A DNA stretch of 64,000 nucleotides from the NCBI RefSeq assembly GCF_014695725.1, contig NZ_JACJOU010000020.1, positions 154,884-218,883 on the forward strand. Reading direction: 5' to 3'. Positions 32,973 through 42,234 of the stretch are shown here, piece after piece; within the stretch, counting starts at the first letter, position 1; every line of letters begins with the position of its first letter. The notes beneath the pieces were generated by a model that had not been told where the DNA came from, did not search any database, and worked only from the letters and a program-made list of their open reading frames with translations. The position numbers and the translations under genes were made by a program. The stretch is from Microcoleus sp. FACHB-672 (GTDB lineage Bacteria > Cyanobacteriota > Cyanobacteriia > Cyanobacteriales > Oscillatoriaceae).

Positions 32973-34001
32973 ATGTCACAGAAAAATGAAACCGCTGTTC
33001 TCATCTTGTCCCTGCTGATCACCGTTGGGTTGGTAGGTGCCGGCCTTTGGTGGTTCCTCCAGCGTTCTGGCACAAATTCAGGGGGTAGTGCCCCATCCAA
33101 TCAGCCGGCGCAAACCAGCCGCCAGAGTTTTGCCCAAGTGCAAGATGTCCCAGCCGGCCTGTTTAGCTATGGGGGCAGCACCTCTTGGGCACCGATTCGA
33201 CTTACAGCAGATCCAGCAATTCAAGTGGCTAGACCTGAGTTTAAACTGCGCTACATCGATCCGATTGGTGAGCCACCCGGTTCTAGCACCGGCATTCGGA
33301 TGTTACTTGATGGCCAAATGGCCTTCTCTCAATCCTCCAGACCGCTCCGCGACACTGAGTTTCAGCAGGCGCAGCAGCGAGGGTTCAGCCTCAAACAAGT
33401 TCCCGTAGCCATTGATGGATTAGCAGTTGCCGTTAACCCCACCCTCACCATCAGCGGTTTAACACTCGCTCAACTTAAAGATATTTACACGGGCAAGATT
33501 GATAACTGGAGCCAAGTTGGAGGGCCAAATCTCAACATCATCCCCTTTACACGCCCAGCAGATACCGGCGGCACCGTTGAACTGTTTGTCGAAGAAATCT
33601 TAGGAGGTCAAGCTTTTGGGCCAAACGTTAAATTTGTCCCCAATACCACTCAAGCCCTAGGCCAGCTTGCTGATAGCCCAGGAGGAATTTACTTTGCCTC
33701 CGCACCAGAAGTTGTTCCGCAATGTACGATTAAGCCTCTGCCAATTGGCCGGCTTGCCGGTGAATTTGTCCCACCCTACCAAGAACCGCTTGTGCCGGCA
33801 GAACAGTGCCCCAAGCAGCGAAACCAGCTAAATCTTCAAGCGTTTCAGCAAGGTCGATACCCGATCACCCGCAGTTTATTTGTCGCCATCAAACAAAATG
33901 GCCAAATCGAACAGCAAGCCGGTGAAGCTTACGCAAATTTGTTGCTCACCGTTCAGGGACAAGAACTAATTTCTCAGGCAGGGTTTGTCAGAATTCGTTA
34001 A
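32973..34001 (+). CDS. PstS-like phosphate-binding protein with a membrane anchor
   Basis: About 342 residues. ATG 32973 is preferred over TTG 32919 because a short charged N-terminus then precedes one hydrophobic anchor (AVLILSLLITVGLVGAGLWW). There is no lipobox cysteine. The binding-protein domain has FSYGGSTSWAPI, GIRMLLDGQMAFSQSSRP, LTLAQLKDIYTGKIDNWSQVG and TRPADTGGTVELF, the PBP_like_2/PstS pattern. No pstCAB genes are nearby, so it may be a sensor or sphX-like accessory protein rather than a transporter subunit. Confidence 0.82.
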   Translation: MSQKNETAVLILSLLITVGLVGAGLWWFLQRSGTNSGGSAPSNQPAQTSRQSFAQVQDVPAGLFSYGGSTSWAPIRLTADPAIQVARPEFKLRYIDPIGEPPGSSTGIRMLLDGQMAFSQSSRPLRDTEFQQAQQRGFSLKQVPVAIDGLAVAVNPTLTISGLTLAQLKDIYTGKIDNWSQVGGPNLNIIPFTRPADTGGTVELFVEEILGGQAFGPNVKFVPNTTQALGQLADSPGGIYFASAPEVVPQCTIKPLPIGRLAGEFVPPYQEPLVPAEQCPKQRNQLNLQAFQQGRYPITRSLFVAIKQNGQIEQQAGEAYANLLLTVQGQELISQAGFVRIR

Positions 34002-34057
34002 ATTTTTCCTTCAGATAGCAATCAAACTCAATTAACCGAGCGAATCAAGAGAAAAAT

Positions 34058-34228
34058 ATGGAACCGATGCAACCACCCAGCGATCAAACATGGGATTATC
34101 CTTGCCCCCAATGTGATCGCCCCACGAACAAAGCCAAACCAGAAGACGAGTACGAATGGTACTGCGAATGCGGCGCAGTTGGTTATGCCACCGGCGTTGT
34201 GAGTGAAGTCAAAACAGAAGACACTTAG
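34058..34228 (+). CDS. Small zinc-ribbon protein (56 residues)
   Basis: ATG 34058 to TAG 34226-34228. Two cysteine pairs, CPQC and CECG, are separated by about 20 residues, a classic zinc ribbon. The N-terminus is Pro/Gln-rich and the C-terminus acidic. The upstream AAGAGAAAAAT is a weak ribosome site. It lies between the PstS-like gene and ndk in the same orientation. The function is unknown. Confidence 0.6.
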   Translation: MEPMQPPSDQTWDYPCPQCDRPTNKAKPEDEYEWYCECGAVGYATGVVSEVKTEDT

Positions 34229-34309
34229 CCTCGCCCGCAATCGGCATAGAAGAGACAATCTAAGTTAATCTGAGTTTTGTGTTATTTGATGCAGTTCTAG
34301 GAGATTGGT

Positions 34310-34759
34310 TTGGAGAGGACATTTTTAGCAATTAAGCCAGATGGCGTTCAACGCGCTCTGATCGGCGAGATCATTAGTCGCTATGAAGCAAAAGGCTTTA
34401 CCCTAGTCGGCTTGAAGTTGATGAAGGTCAGCCGCGAACTAGCCGAACAGCACTATGGCGAGCATAAAGAAAAACCTTTTTTCGCTGGGCTGGTAGATTT
34501 TATTACCTCTGGCCCAGTTGTCGCGATGGTCTGGGAAGGTAAGGGAGTTGTCGCCTCAGCGCGGAAAATTATTGGCGCTACCAACCCCCTCAACTCAGAA
34601 CCGGGCACCATACGTGGTGATTATGGGGTTGATATTGGCCGCAATATCATTCATGGCTCTGACGCCGTAGAAACTGCCCAAAGAGAAATTAGCCTCTGGT
34701 TTAAAGAAGAGGAATTAGCCCATTGGGAACCCACCCTTACCAAGTGGATCTACGAATAG
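34310..34759 (+). CDS. ndk: Nucleoside diphosphate kinase
   Basis: 149 residues. [14 protein letters not shown] is the N-terminus, [16 protein letters not shown] holds the phospho-histidine H115, and KPFF and GATNP are in place. It transfers the gamma phosphate between nucleotides as a cytoplasmic oligomer. The start is TTG 34310: GGAG ends six bases upstream, and no ATG or GTG lies closer to the conserved N-terminus. Confidence 0.96.
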   Translation: MERTFLAIKPDGVQRALIGEIISRYEAKGFTLVGLKLMKVSRELAEQHYGEHKEKPFFAGLVDFITSGPVVAMVWEGKGVVASARKIIGATNPLNSEPGTIRGDYGVDIGRNIIHGSDAVETAQREISLWFKEEELAHWEPTLTKWIYE

Positions 34760-34869
34760 CCACTGACAAACAAAGGTGGGCACTGCCCACCTTAAACATC
34801 TAACCTTAGCCGCTAGTCTCGGCCAAGGATGAAGGATGAGAGGCGTTTCTTCCCCTCTGACTCGTGCCT

Positions 34870-35598
34870 CTAGTCGCTAGTTTCTAGCTCCTTTTCTTTC
34901 GCCTCACCGGCATCTGCCACACTCGCCGGTGTGCGCTTAGAAAATCCCCAGATGAATAATCCGGCGATCACGGAAATCATCAACCACTGTGGTGGCGCGA
35001 AATCGTCTCTGAACACTTTCACCAGCAGCCGTGCTCCCACCAAGCCAACCGTCATATAGCCGGCATCCTCAAGGTAGACATATTCATCCAGCCAACGGAT
35101 AAATAACCCGGCCATAAACCGCAGCGTCACGATCCCGATTGTTGCGCCGGTGAGAACCAGCCAAGTTTGGTCAGATACCGCAATTGCAGTTGTGACACTA
35201 TCGAGCGAAAACGCCAAATCTGTCAGAGCAAGCGTTGGAATTGCCTGCCAGACTGTGGTAAAACGCGGCCCTCGGTGTTCTCCCTCCTCGCCCTCATCGG
35301 ACGTAAAGTGTTGGAAAACGAGCCACAGCAGATAGAGCGCACCCAGCAGTTCAAACTGCCAGAACTTGATCACCCAAGTAGCCGTGAGAATTAGAGCCAT
35401 TCGCAGCACAAAGGCAACCACCAAACCCACGTTCAGTGCCTGAGTCTGCATCTTGGCATCTTCCAAGCCTTTGGAAATGGATGCCAGGGCGATGGCATTG
35501 TCTGCGGACAGCACCGCCTCTAGGGCCACCAAAATGACCAGTAGGAAAAAGGCGTCTATCCCGAAATTGGGGTAAAAGTCTAGAAATTGATCCAGCAT
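34870..35598 (-). CDS. TerC-family membrane protein
   Basis: 242 residues with seven hydrophobic segments. VILVALEAVLSADNAIALAS and LTDLAFSLDSVTTAIAVSDQ are the two acidic TerC signatures that place Asp residues inside the membrane. TerC proteins are implicated in manganese or other metal export and in thylakoid biogenesis in plants; the role here is inferred only by family. The tail from 220 is charged. ATG 35598 gives a normal length. Confidence 0.88.
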   Translation of the reverse strand: MLDQFLDFYPNFGIDAFFLLVILVALEAVLSADNAIALASISKGLEDAKMQTQALNVGLVVAFVLRMALILTATWVIKFWQFELLGALYLLWLVFQHFTSDEGEEGEHRGPRFTTVWQAIPTLALTDLAFSLDSVTTAIAVSDQTWLVLTGATIGIVTLRFMAGLFIRWLDEYVYLEDAGYMTVGLVGARLLVKVFRDDFAPPQWLMISVIAGLFIWGFSKRTPASVADAGEAKEKELETSD

Positions 35599-36023
35599 TA
35601 ACGATTTTTTGAGCTTGACAGTTGCAAATTAACAGCAACAACCAAATTGCCTAAATTATTAAAGAGTATGACTCTATTTACATAGCTTAACCTTTAACTA
35701 GGTAACTCTGCCGCCCAACCCATATAACTGAGCTGCACAGTCACACAGTTGTGTGCTGCCTTTCACTCCCGATGGCGGGCTTTTCGTCCGCCCGTGCCTA
35801 CCAGAAGTATTTAATGCTGAGTGCCAAGTGATTTTTGATACAGTGCTACACTCACGCAAAAAAGCGGTTACTGATACAAATTTGATATAACAGCCCCAAC
35901 TATCTCCCAGAGGGCTTGCCGAAAGCGCACTTTTTGTTTCATCTTGTTACAAGAGTATTCCAGAAATCCGCAATTTGGTCGAAATTGGTGAACGACTACC
36001 CGTGAAATTAGGAGTTTTTAACA
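35599..36023. other. Intergenic region between divergent terC and psaM
   Basis: No gene was found. GGCGGGC (35774-35780) and GTCCGCC (35786-35792) form a small GC hairpin without a T-tract. The psaM Shine-Dalgarno AGGAG is at 36010-36014. Confidence 0.45.
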
Positions 36024-36119
36024 ATGTCTCTATCAGACACACAAGTCTTAGCCGCTCTTGTCGTAGCCTTGATTCCAGGCATTCTAGCCTTCCGGCTGGC
36101 AACAGAACTTTACAAATAA
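36024..36119 (+). CDS. psaM: Photosystem I subunit XII
   Basis: A 31-residue single-span protein beginning MSLSDTQVLAALVVALIPG and ending FRLATELYK, which is PsaM almost residue for residue. It sits in the monomer interface region of PSI in the thylakoid membrane and helps trimer stability. AGGAG lies nine bases before ATG 36024. It is monocistronic; the next gene is 280 bp away. Confidence 0.95.
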   Translation: MSLSDTQVLAALVVALIPGILAFRLATELYK

Positions 36120-36402
36120 AGTTCTCAAGAGTCCCGCTATGGGGAGCTTGTCTAGGCGATTGACCCCCACCCTTGCCGGCAAAAACGACCATTAACGGTA
36201 AATTGTCAGGGAAGATTACAAGCGGTCAATTTTCAAGGGAGGCTCCCCTTGCGATCTGTGTAAAGCTTAACCAAGGCTGTAAAATGGCAGGTATTCTAAC
36301 CTAGCGCCGTTCAACTTCCTCAAAAATCCACACAGGTGTGCATCTGGTGAGGTCTGCCTCAAACTCAGTTGCAATTCCTACTTAGCGCTGAATTTCAACA
36401 CC

Positions 36403-36834
36403 ATGAATGCCATTCAACCCTCAAGACCCACTCTGCAACCTGTAGAACCCCGCCGTCGGGTGGCACGTCGCGCTGGTAAATACCCGCGACAAAATCCTCA
36501 CTTGATGATGGCCACTGAAACGACTGTGAAGTTAGCGGTCAATGTTGTGCTGTCTCTTGTCGCTGTTTCTGCTTTAGTACAACTGTTGCCCCATAACCGA
36601 GCTGGGCAAGAAAAGTTACAGCAAGTTCAAACAGAAGTTCAATCAGCTCAAGGACGGGTTAATCAGCTGCGGGCAGACTTTAGCCGCTCCTTCGGCCCAC
36701 AACAAGTGAAAACGATCATGCAAGAGCAAAGCTATCGAATGGATCCCACACAGTTGCGGATCGTTTGGTTGGAAAACCGGCCTAGCGAGGCGCAGGAATT
36801 GGCCGAACCCCTACAGGATTTAGACACTCCCTAA
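36403..36834 (+). CDS. Single-span membrane protein with FtsL/DivIC-like layout, unknown
   Basis: 143 residues. A basic cytoplasmic N-terminus (RRRVARRAGKYPRQ) is followed by one span at about residues 40-62 (LAVNVVLSLVAVSALVQLL) and a short coiled coil at 68-95 (QEKLQQVQTEVQSAQGRVNQ). This is the topology of FtsL, FtsB and DivIC division proteins. I cannot identify the family, and length and context do not prove it. The tail is acidic. It is convergent with the TPR gene, nine bases between stops. Confidence 0.6.
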   Translation: MNAIQPSRPTLQPVEPRRRVARRAGKYPRQNPHLMMATETTVKLAVNVVLSLVAVSALVQLLPHNRAGQEKLQQVQTEVQSAQGRVNQLRADFSRSFGPQQVKTIMQEQSYRMDPTQLRIVWLENRPSEAQELAEPLQDLDTP

Positions 36835-36843
36835 ATGAGCCGG

Positions 36844-37635
36844 TTACGCGCTTAAGGGCTTGAGGAGATCATCGAGCCAGCTTTCTACACGCTGCTGCAG
36901 CCGGCTTGCACCTTCTACTTGTCCCACATTCACTGAGCGCAATTGGTTCAAGGCACGCCCATAGTCGGCCATTGCTAAGTTCCAATCACCCATTAAGTGA
37001 TAAGTGCGGCCTCTTTCAGCCCAGATATTAGCTTTCAACGTCCCCAAGCGCAAAGCACAGTCAAAATTCTCAATGGCTTGTTCATACATTCCCAAGTCTC
37101 TGAAGGTAATGCCTCGGTTAATCCAGGCGCGAATATAAACCGGGTTGAGATCGATAGCCTTGCCATAGTTAACAACCGCCGCCGCCAGTTTCTGTTGCGC
37201 CGCGTAATAATTGGCTCGATTGTTGTAGGCGCTGGCTAATCCCGGATTGAGTTGAATTGCCTTGTTGTAATCCGCAATCGCCTCGTCCATCTGGCCACTT
37301 TGGAAATAAATTAACCCGCGATTGTTGTATTCGCTCGCACTTTCAGGATGGCAGGAAATCAGTTTGCTGAGGATCTCAATTGCCTCAGTATATTGTCCTC
37401 GTTGAGCTGCCTCTTTCGCTTGGCTGCGACGAATGAGTAACTCTTGCTCTTGCTGGCTTGAGATAAGCATCGGCTCAGTGGTAGATTCTAGGGGGTTAAT
37501 GCTTGGCTGCTGCATTTGCTGACGTTTCTCAGCCAATTGGTGCTCCTTCTCGCATACCACCTGTATCCCTTGAACAGTCGTGCGGCAGTGGGCTTGAGTT
37601 CTGTTTTGGCGGTGTGCAAAAGTGCGAGCGTTCAT
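36844..37635 (-). CDS. TPR-repeat protein
   Basis: About 263 residues. At least four TPR units can be read, for example ASEYNNRGLIYFQSGQMDEA, ASAYNNRANYYAAQQKLAAA, IRAWINRGITFRDLGMYEQA and ANIWAERGRTYHLMGDWNLA. The N-terminal 60 residues are polar with no signal peptide. It probably works as a protein-interaction scaffold. The frame extends to TTG 37665; ATG 37635 is preceded by AGGGA and is preferred. Confidence 0.88.
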   Translation of the reverse strand: MNARTFAHRQNRTQAHCRTTVQGIQVVCEKEHQLAEKRQQMQQPSINPLESTTEPMLISSQQEQELLIRRSQAKEAAQRGQYTEAIEILSKLISCHPESASEYNNRGLIYFQSGQMDEAIADYNKAIQLNPGLASAYNNRANYYAAQQKLAAAVVNYGKAIDLNPVYIRAWINRGITFRDLGMYEQAIENFDCALRLGTLKANIWAERGRTYHLMGDWNLAMADYGRALNQLRSVNVGQVEGASRLQQRVESWLDDLLKPLSA

Positions 37636-37949
37636 GGCGTTATCCCTGTCCCTAGTAGCCTTCAAACATAAATTTATAAAGTTCTCTGTAGCGGCGGGAT
37701 CGCCGGTGTGTCACTTCCGAAGGCGTCTGGTAAACAAGGGGATAGGGGCGATTGACTCAGAGGCTTCACCTAGCGGAAAAAGCTTATGCTATCTAGGTTT
37801 GAGCCGGCAACAGTTAGGCGAAGCAAAACAATCTTTTTCACCCATCCGCGCAAGTGTCATAGTGCTAAACCTCAAACACGCGAACGCTCGGTGGGATGAT
37901 AGGAATACAAGTAACACTTGTTACACCCACCTCCTAAATAAATCCGCCC
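37636..37949. other. Intergenic region between divergent TPR and chrB genes
   Basis: No gene was identified. There is no tRNA-like clover and no T-run terminator. It should hold the chrB promoter. Confidence 0.4.
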
Positions 37950-38888
37950 ATGAAATGGGTTGTCTTTTCTTACTCTCTGCCATCCAAATCAAACTCTAGC
38001 CCACGAGTTGCCCTGTGGCGTCGTCTGCGCCGGCAGGGTGCAATCTCTTTGACGAGTGGAGTTTATGTTTTACCGGCACGCGATGAATGTATCGAAGCTT
38101 TTCAGTGGCTTGCTCAAGAGGTGCAGCAAGTAAACGGGGAGGTTCTGGTTATTCATGTTGAGCGATTTGACGGATTAACTGACTCGCAGTTAATTGAACT
38201 TTTTCGGGATGTTCGCCGGCCAGAATATGTAGAAATTGAGGCTCGAGCTGAAGAATTGGAGAAGATTCTCAGCGCAGACACAAACTCGGAAAATCGAGAT
38301 CCAATCAAAGACGCACTCGCAAAGCTGCGTAAACGCTATGCAGAAATCACAAGAATTGACTTTTTCGACTGTCCAGAAAGCACGCAATTAGCATCACGAC
38401 TGACACAAATCGAGCGGGTACTTTCTTCAACCAACTCTTTACCTAAAGCAATTGTGCCGGCTGCCATTGCCCAATATCAAGATAAACACTGGGTGACTCG
38501 TCCGCGTCCTTATGTAGATCGCATTGCCTGCGCTTGGTTAATCCGCCGGTTTATTAACGCCAACGCTATGATTCGCTACTCACTCCAGCCGACTCCAGAA
38601 GAGGTGGCATTTGATATGCAAGGAGCAGAGTTTGGTCACACCGGCAACCTCTGCTCTTTCGAGACAATGGTATTCAGATTTGGCTTGGAAAAACCAAGTG
38701 TGCGAACGCTTGCAGAGATTGTCCACGAACTTGACTTGCGCGATGGATTGTATATACATCCTGAGACAGCAGGAATTGAAGCAGCTATCCGAGGGTGGGT
38801 ACTTTTGGGGCTTTCTGACGCTAAGCTGGAATTGCGCGGACTCGAACTTTTTGACGGACTTGACGCTGTACTTTCCAGAAATAAGTAA
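37950..38888 (+). CDS. chrB: Chromate resistance protein ChrB
   Basis: 312 residues. The N-terminal domain (MKWVVFSYSLPSK, PRVALWRRLRRQGAISL, GVYVLPARDE) and the C-terminal domain (WVTRPRPYVDRIACAWLIRR, FGHTGNLCSFETM, LAEIVHELDLRDG) are both present, so this is full-length ChrB. Known ChrB proteins act as chromate-responsive regulators or as accessory proteins of the ChrA pump. chrA follows in the same direction after 298 bp. ATG 37950 is the first start and gives the family N-terminus. Confidence 0.9.
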   Translation: MKWVVFSYSLPSKSNSSPRVALWRRLRRQGAISLTSGVYVLPARDECIEAFQWLAQEVQQVNGEVLVIHVERFDGLTDSQLIELFRDVRRPEYVEIEARAEELEKILSADTNSENRDPIKDALAKLRKRYAEITRIDFFDCPESTQLASRLTQIERVLSSTNSLPKAIVPAAIAQYQDKHWVTRPRPYVDRIACAWLIRRFINANAMIRYSLQPTPEEVAFDMQGAEFGHTGNLCSFETMVFRFGLEKPSVRTLAEIVHELDLRDGLYIHPETAGIEAAIRGWVLLGLSDAKLELRGLELFDGLDAVLSRNK

Positions 38889-39186
38889 TGTTAAATCAGA
38901 TTAATAACTCATTATAAAAACTTAAAAAGAGGATTTAATCTATAGCGACCCCATCAAAAGAAGACATTTAAAAATGAAGTTTTTTTTGCCTCTTATCAAG
39001 TTTATTTTAATCTTTAATTAAAAAAATCTTAAAAATACTTTTCAAGCGGATTATTTATAAATATTATCCGCTCTTTTTCATTTAAGTATAAGGTATTGCT
39101 CAAGATGGAAACACATATTACATTATTACTGACATTGAAAGCGTGGAGCATCGTGACAGCGCCCTTTATGGGCGAAATTTAACCTT
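38889..39186 (+). promoter_or_regulatory. Structured chrB-chrA spacer with possible leader peptides
   Basis: This 298-bp spacer is very A/T-rich. It contains a 15-codon frame (38974-39021, MKFFLPLIKFILIFN), then the terminator hairpin 39045-39078, then a 25-codon frame (39105-39182, METHITLLLTLKAW start), and a CGCCC/GGGCG hairpin at 39160-39174 that ends 12 bases before the chrA ATG. The order short frame, terminator, short frame, start-site hairpin suggests attenuation or masking of the chrA ribosome site. This is inference. Confidence 0.35.
39045..39078 (+). terminator. Terminator between chrB and chrA
   Basis: AGCGGAT (39045-39051) and ATCCGCT (39066-39072) pair, with a 14-base A/T loop, and TTTTT follows at 39074-39078. 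Confidence 0.65.
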
Positions 39187-40386
39187 ATGACTGAACCCTT
39201 AGAAAATCAGATAAATTCTCAGCCAGAGACAGAAACTCCCCAGTATTCGCTGTGGCAAATGATTATGTACACACTCAAACTGGGAGCAATTGGCTTTGGT
39301 GGGCCGGTTGCCTTAGTGGGATATATGCACCGGGATCTGGTTGAAGATAAGAAATGGATCTCAGAAAGCGACTACAGTGAGGGACTGGCACTGTCTCAAC
39401 TCGCTCCTGGGCCTTTAGCAGCACAGTTAGCCATCTACCTCGGCTATGTGCATTACCGTATCCTTGGGGCGACCTTGGTGGGAATTGCCTTTGTGGTGCC
39501 GTCTTTCCTGATGGTGGTGGCATTAGGCTGGGCTTACACGCGCTATGAGGGCATCCCCTGGATGCAGGCGGTGTTCTATGGGGTAGGATCAAGTGTCATT
39601 GGGATTATTGCTTATAGCGCCTACCGGCTCACTACAAAAAGCATTGGGAAAGACTGGTTGCTGTGGGCGATTTATCTGGTTGCAGCGGCTGTCACCATCA
39701 TTACTGAATCGGAAGAAGTGCTGCTGTTTTTGGCCGCTGGCATCCTAGTTTGGCTGGTGAAAGCTCCTCCTAAGCAATGGTGGCGGGGCAAGAAACTGAG
39801 TAGCTTTACGGTATTGCCCCTGATCCCCCTTTTTGCAACAGCGCCGGCAGCCAGTTCGGGAACGCTGTGGAACATCTTAATCTTCTTCAGCAAAGCGGGT
39901 GCCTTTGTCTTCGGCAGCGGTTTGGCAATTGTGCCTTTTTTATATGGCGGTGTAGTTAAAGAATTCGGGTGGCTGAACACTCAGCAGTTCCTAGACGCTG
40001 TAGCGGTCGCCATGATCACACCAGGGCCGGTGGTGATTACCACCGGCTTTATTGGTTATTTAGTTGCCGGCTTTCCTGGCGCTTGTGTGGCTGCCCTCGC
40101 CACTTTTCTTCCTTGCTATTTGTTTACCATCATTCCCGCTCCCTACTTCAAAAAATACGGAAAGCGCCCCGACATTGCCGCCTTTGTTGATGGCGTAACG
40201 AGTGCGGCAATTGGGGCGATTACGGGGGCGGTGATTGTGCTGGGCCGGCGTTCGTTGAGCGATATCCCGACTGTTTTAATTGCAGTTGTGACGCTGGCAA
40301 TCTTGTTCAAATTTAAAAAGAAAGTGCCAGAACCGGCAATCGTGTTAGCGGCTGCTGTAATTGGGCTAGTTCTCCAGTCCAGTTAA
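39187..40386 (+). CDS. chrA: Chromate transporter ChrA
   Basis: 399 residues, two homologous halves of about six hydrophobic segments each. The first half has KLGAIGFGGPVALVGYMHRD and LSQLAPGPLAAQLAIYLGY; the second half has SKAGAFVFGSGLAIVPFLYG and VAMITPGPVVITTGFIGY, the paired ChrA signatures. It exports chromate, probably coupled to the proton gradient, across the inner membrane. chrB lies upstream. Its stop TAA at 40384-40386 overlaps the stop of convergent ctpA. Confidence 0.95.
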   Translation: MTEPLENQINSQPETETPQYSLWQMIMYTLKLGAIGFGGPVALVGYMHRDLVEDKKWISESDYSEGLALSQLAPGPLAAQLAIYLGYVHYRILGATLVGIAFVVPSFLMVVALGWAYTRYEGIPWMQAVFYGVGSSVIGIIAYSAYRLTTKSIGKDWLLWAIYLVAAAVTIITESEEVLLFLAAGILVWLVKAPPKQWWRGKKLSSFTVLPLIPLFATAPAASSGTLWNILIFFSKAGAFVFGSGLAIVPFLYGGVVKEFGWLNTQQFLDAVAVAMITPGPVVITTGFIGYLVAGFPGACVAALATFLPCYLFTIIPAPYFKKYGKRPDIAAFVDGVTSAAIGAITGAVIVLGRRSLSDIPTVLIAVVTLAILFKFKKKVPEPAIVLAAAVIGLVLQSS

Positions 40387-41615
40387 GGAACACCGGCAAC
40401 TACTGCACCGTTCGCCAGCAAATCCACAGCCGCTTGATATTGCCGGTCAGCCTCTGTCGCCACCTGATTGCGGTTAATCAAGTCTAGGGATACCACTCGG
40501 TCTGGCATAATCCCTAATTTGTGGATATCTCGGTGGTTTGGCGTTTCGTACTTGGCCACTGTGACCGCTAGCCCAGAACCATCAGATAGGTCAAACAAGG
40601 ATTGAATCAGTCCCTTGCCAAAGGTTTTCTCTCCTAACAGCACAGCGCGTCCATTGTCTTGAAGCGCACCGGCCAGGATTTCACTAGCGCTGGCAGTTCC
40701 CTGATTGACTAAGACGACTAAGGGATCATGCGTGAGTGCTTGGCCCGTGGCTTCAAAGCTGCCGGTGATGCCTTGCCGGTTTACGGTGTAAACGATGGTG
40801 CCGGTGTCCATCCAGAGGCGGGCAATTTCTATGCCGGCCTGCAAAAGGCCACCCGGATTATTTCGCAGATCGAGAATATAAGCTTGTGCGCCTTGTTGTT
40901 CCAGTTTCCCTAAAGCATGGGCGACCTCAGCAGTGGCATTGGCATTGAATTGGGTAAGGCGAATGTAGCCCAGGGGGATGCCGTTAGCGGGAGTTTGCAG
41001 TTCGGCGTGTACGGGGTTGAGGGCGATGCGATCCCGCACCAGCTCGATTTTTAAAGGTTGCTCACTTCCCTCTCGTTCCACGGTTAGGGTGACGCTACTG
41101 CCGATAGGGCCACGCATCCGAGTTGCGGCATCGTCGAGGGAAAGACCGATGGTAGAGACGCCATCGATTTCTACGATGAGATCACGGGGGTGAACACCGG
41201 CCCCGTCTGCCGGTGATCCCTCTATCGGTGCCACGACTTCGATTTTGCCGGTTTTCTCATCTAGAGCAATTTGCAGCCCAACGCCGGTGAGTTCTCCGGA
41301 TGTATTGACTTGTAAACTGTGGTACTGATCGGGCTTTAATAATCGTGTGAAGGGGTCGTCCAAGCCGGCCAGCATTTCAGTTATGGCAGTGTAGGTAGCG
41401 TCGCGATTTTTCAGTGGGGACTTCATCGCCTTTTGGCGCACTAACCACCAGTTTTGATTGTTGAATGAGTCATCCACATAAGCGCGATTGACAATTCGCC
41501 ACGCTTCATTGAACAGTTGCTGTTCTTCTGTTAAGGCAGATGCCGGGGATGCCGGCCAGCCGAATATGAGCAGCAGTGTTAGTAAAAGTCCGACCCAGAA
41601 AACTCGTTTGTGCAT
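40383..41615 (-). CDS. ctpA: Carboxyl-terminal processing protease (S41)
   Basis: 410 residues. Residues 1-27 are a signal peptide (VGLLLTLLLIFGWPASPASA). An S41 N-terminal helical part is followed by a PDZ domain at about 105-195 (GVGLQIALDEKTG, PRDLIVEIDGVS) and the protease core. S309 in NQGTASASEI and K334 in TFGKG are 25 residues apart, matching the Ser-Lys dyad of D1 C-terminal protease. The enzyme would work in the thylakoid lumen, cleaving the D1 precursor of photosystem II. It is divergent from petB. Confidence 0.93.
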   Translation of the reverse strand: MHKRVFWVGLLLTLLLIFGWPASPASALTEEQQLFNEAWRIVNRAYVDDSFNNQNWWLVRQKAMKSPLKNRDATYTAITEMLAGLDDPFTRLLKPDQYHSLQVNTSGELTGVGLQIALDEKTGKIEVVAPIEGSPADGAGVHPRDLIVEIDGVSTIGLSLDDAATRMRGPIGSSVTLTVEREGSEQPLKIELVRDRIALNPVHAELQTPANGIPLGYIRLTQFNANATAEVAHALGKLEQQGAQAYILDLRNNPGGLLQAGIEIARLWMDTGTIVYTVNRQGITGSFEATGQALTHDPLVVLVNQGTASASEILAGALQDNGRAVLLGEKTFGKGLIQSLFDLSDGSGLAVTVAKYETPNHRDIHKLGIMPDRVVSLDLINRNQVATEADRQYQAAVDLLANGAVVAGVP

Positions 41616-42234
41616 ATCACCGATTTTTAAGCTTCAACTCAGAAACCACCTGCTATCAAGGCCGAGAAAGCCGCCATCCTGTTGCTGCGCTAGAAATGCC
41701 GAGTCTGGCTAGTTTCCACCTACAGCTTTTCGTGCGGGCGCTTTAAAACTAGATAACCATTTAGTTTTAAAGCAAAAACAGCTTTGCTCCCTTAATCCCT
41801 TGTTTAGACTATGTTACAGAAACCCGGCCAGAATGCCCCACCCATTGCGACCCATGAAACGTTACTAATAAACGTGATAAAATTTAACAACCTACTCCAG
41901 GTTGGTCAACTCAAAAAAAGGCTAAAAGCTTTAAAGTTGATACCTGTCTCAGGACAGAGGATTAAGCAAAAGCTCGTTTGTTGAATGTTGAGTTCCGTGG
42001 GGCACGTGCCACCCCGCTCCTACCCTTCGGAAACGCCAAGGGCGTAAGCACGAAGGTAGCTAGCACTGGAGAGAGAGACCTGCTACCTTGAAAGGACTAC
42101 TGTCTTAAGGCAAGGTTTGTCAGACAGCTATGAAATCTCTATCGTGAGATAGAGAAGCCCTGATCCCAAGGGGGATGGGAGGATCGTCAAACTTTTGATG
42201 AACAGCAATACATTTTTTGGGGAACGCTTGCCTT
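41616..42234 (+). promoter_or_regulatory. Long structured region between ctpA and petB
   Basis: No gene was seen in 620 bp. Hairpins: GCTTTAAAACTA (41740-41751) with TAGTTTTAAAGC (41762-41773); a nested stem CTACCCTTCG (42020-42029) with CGAAGGTAG (42051-42059) enclosing ACGCC/GGCGT (42033-42045); and TCTCTATC-GTGA-GATAGAGA (42136-42155), a GNRA-type tetraloop. The palindrome GGCACGTGCC is at 42001-42010. The later hairpins could form a petB 5' leader. Confidence 0.5.
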
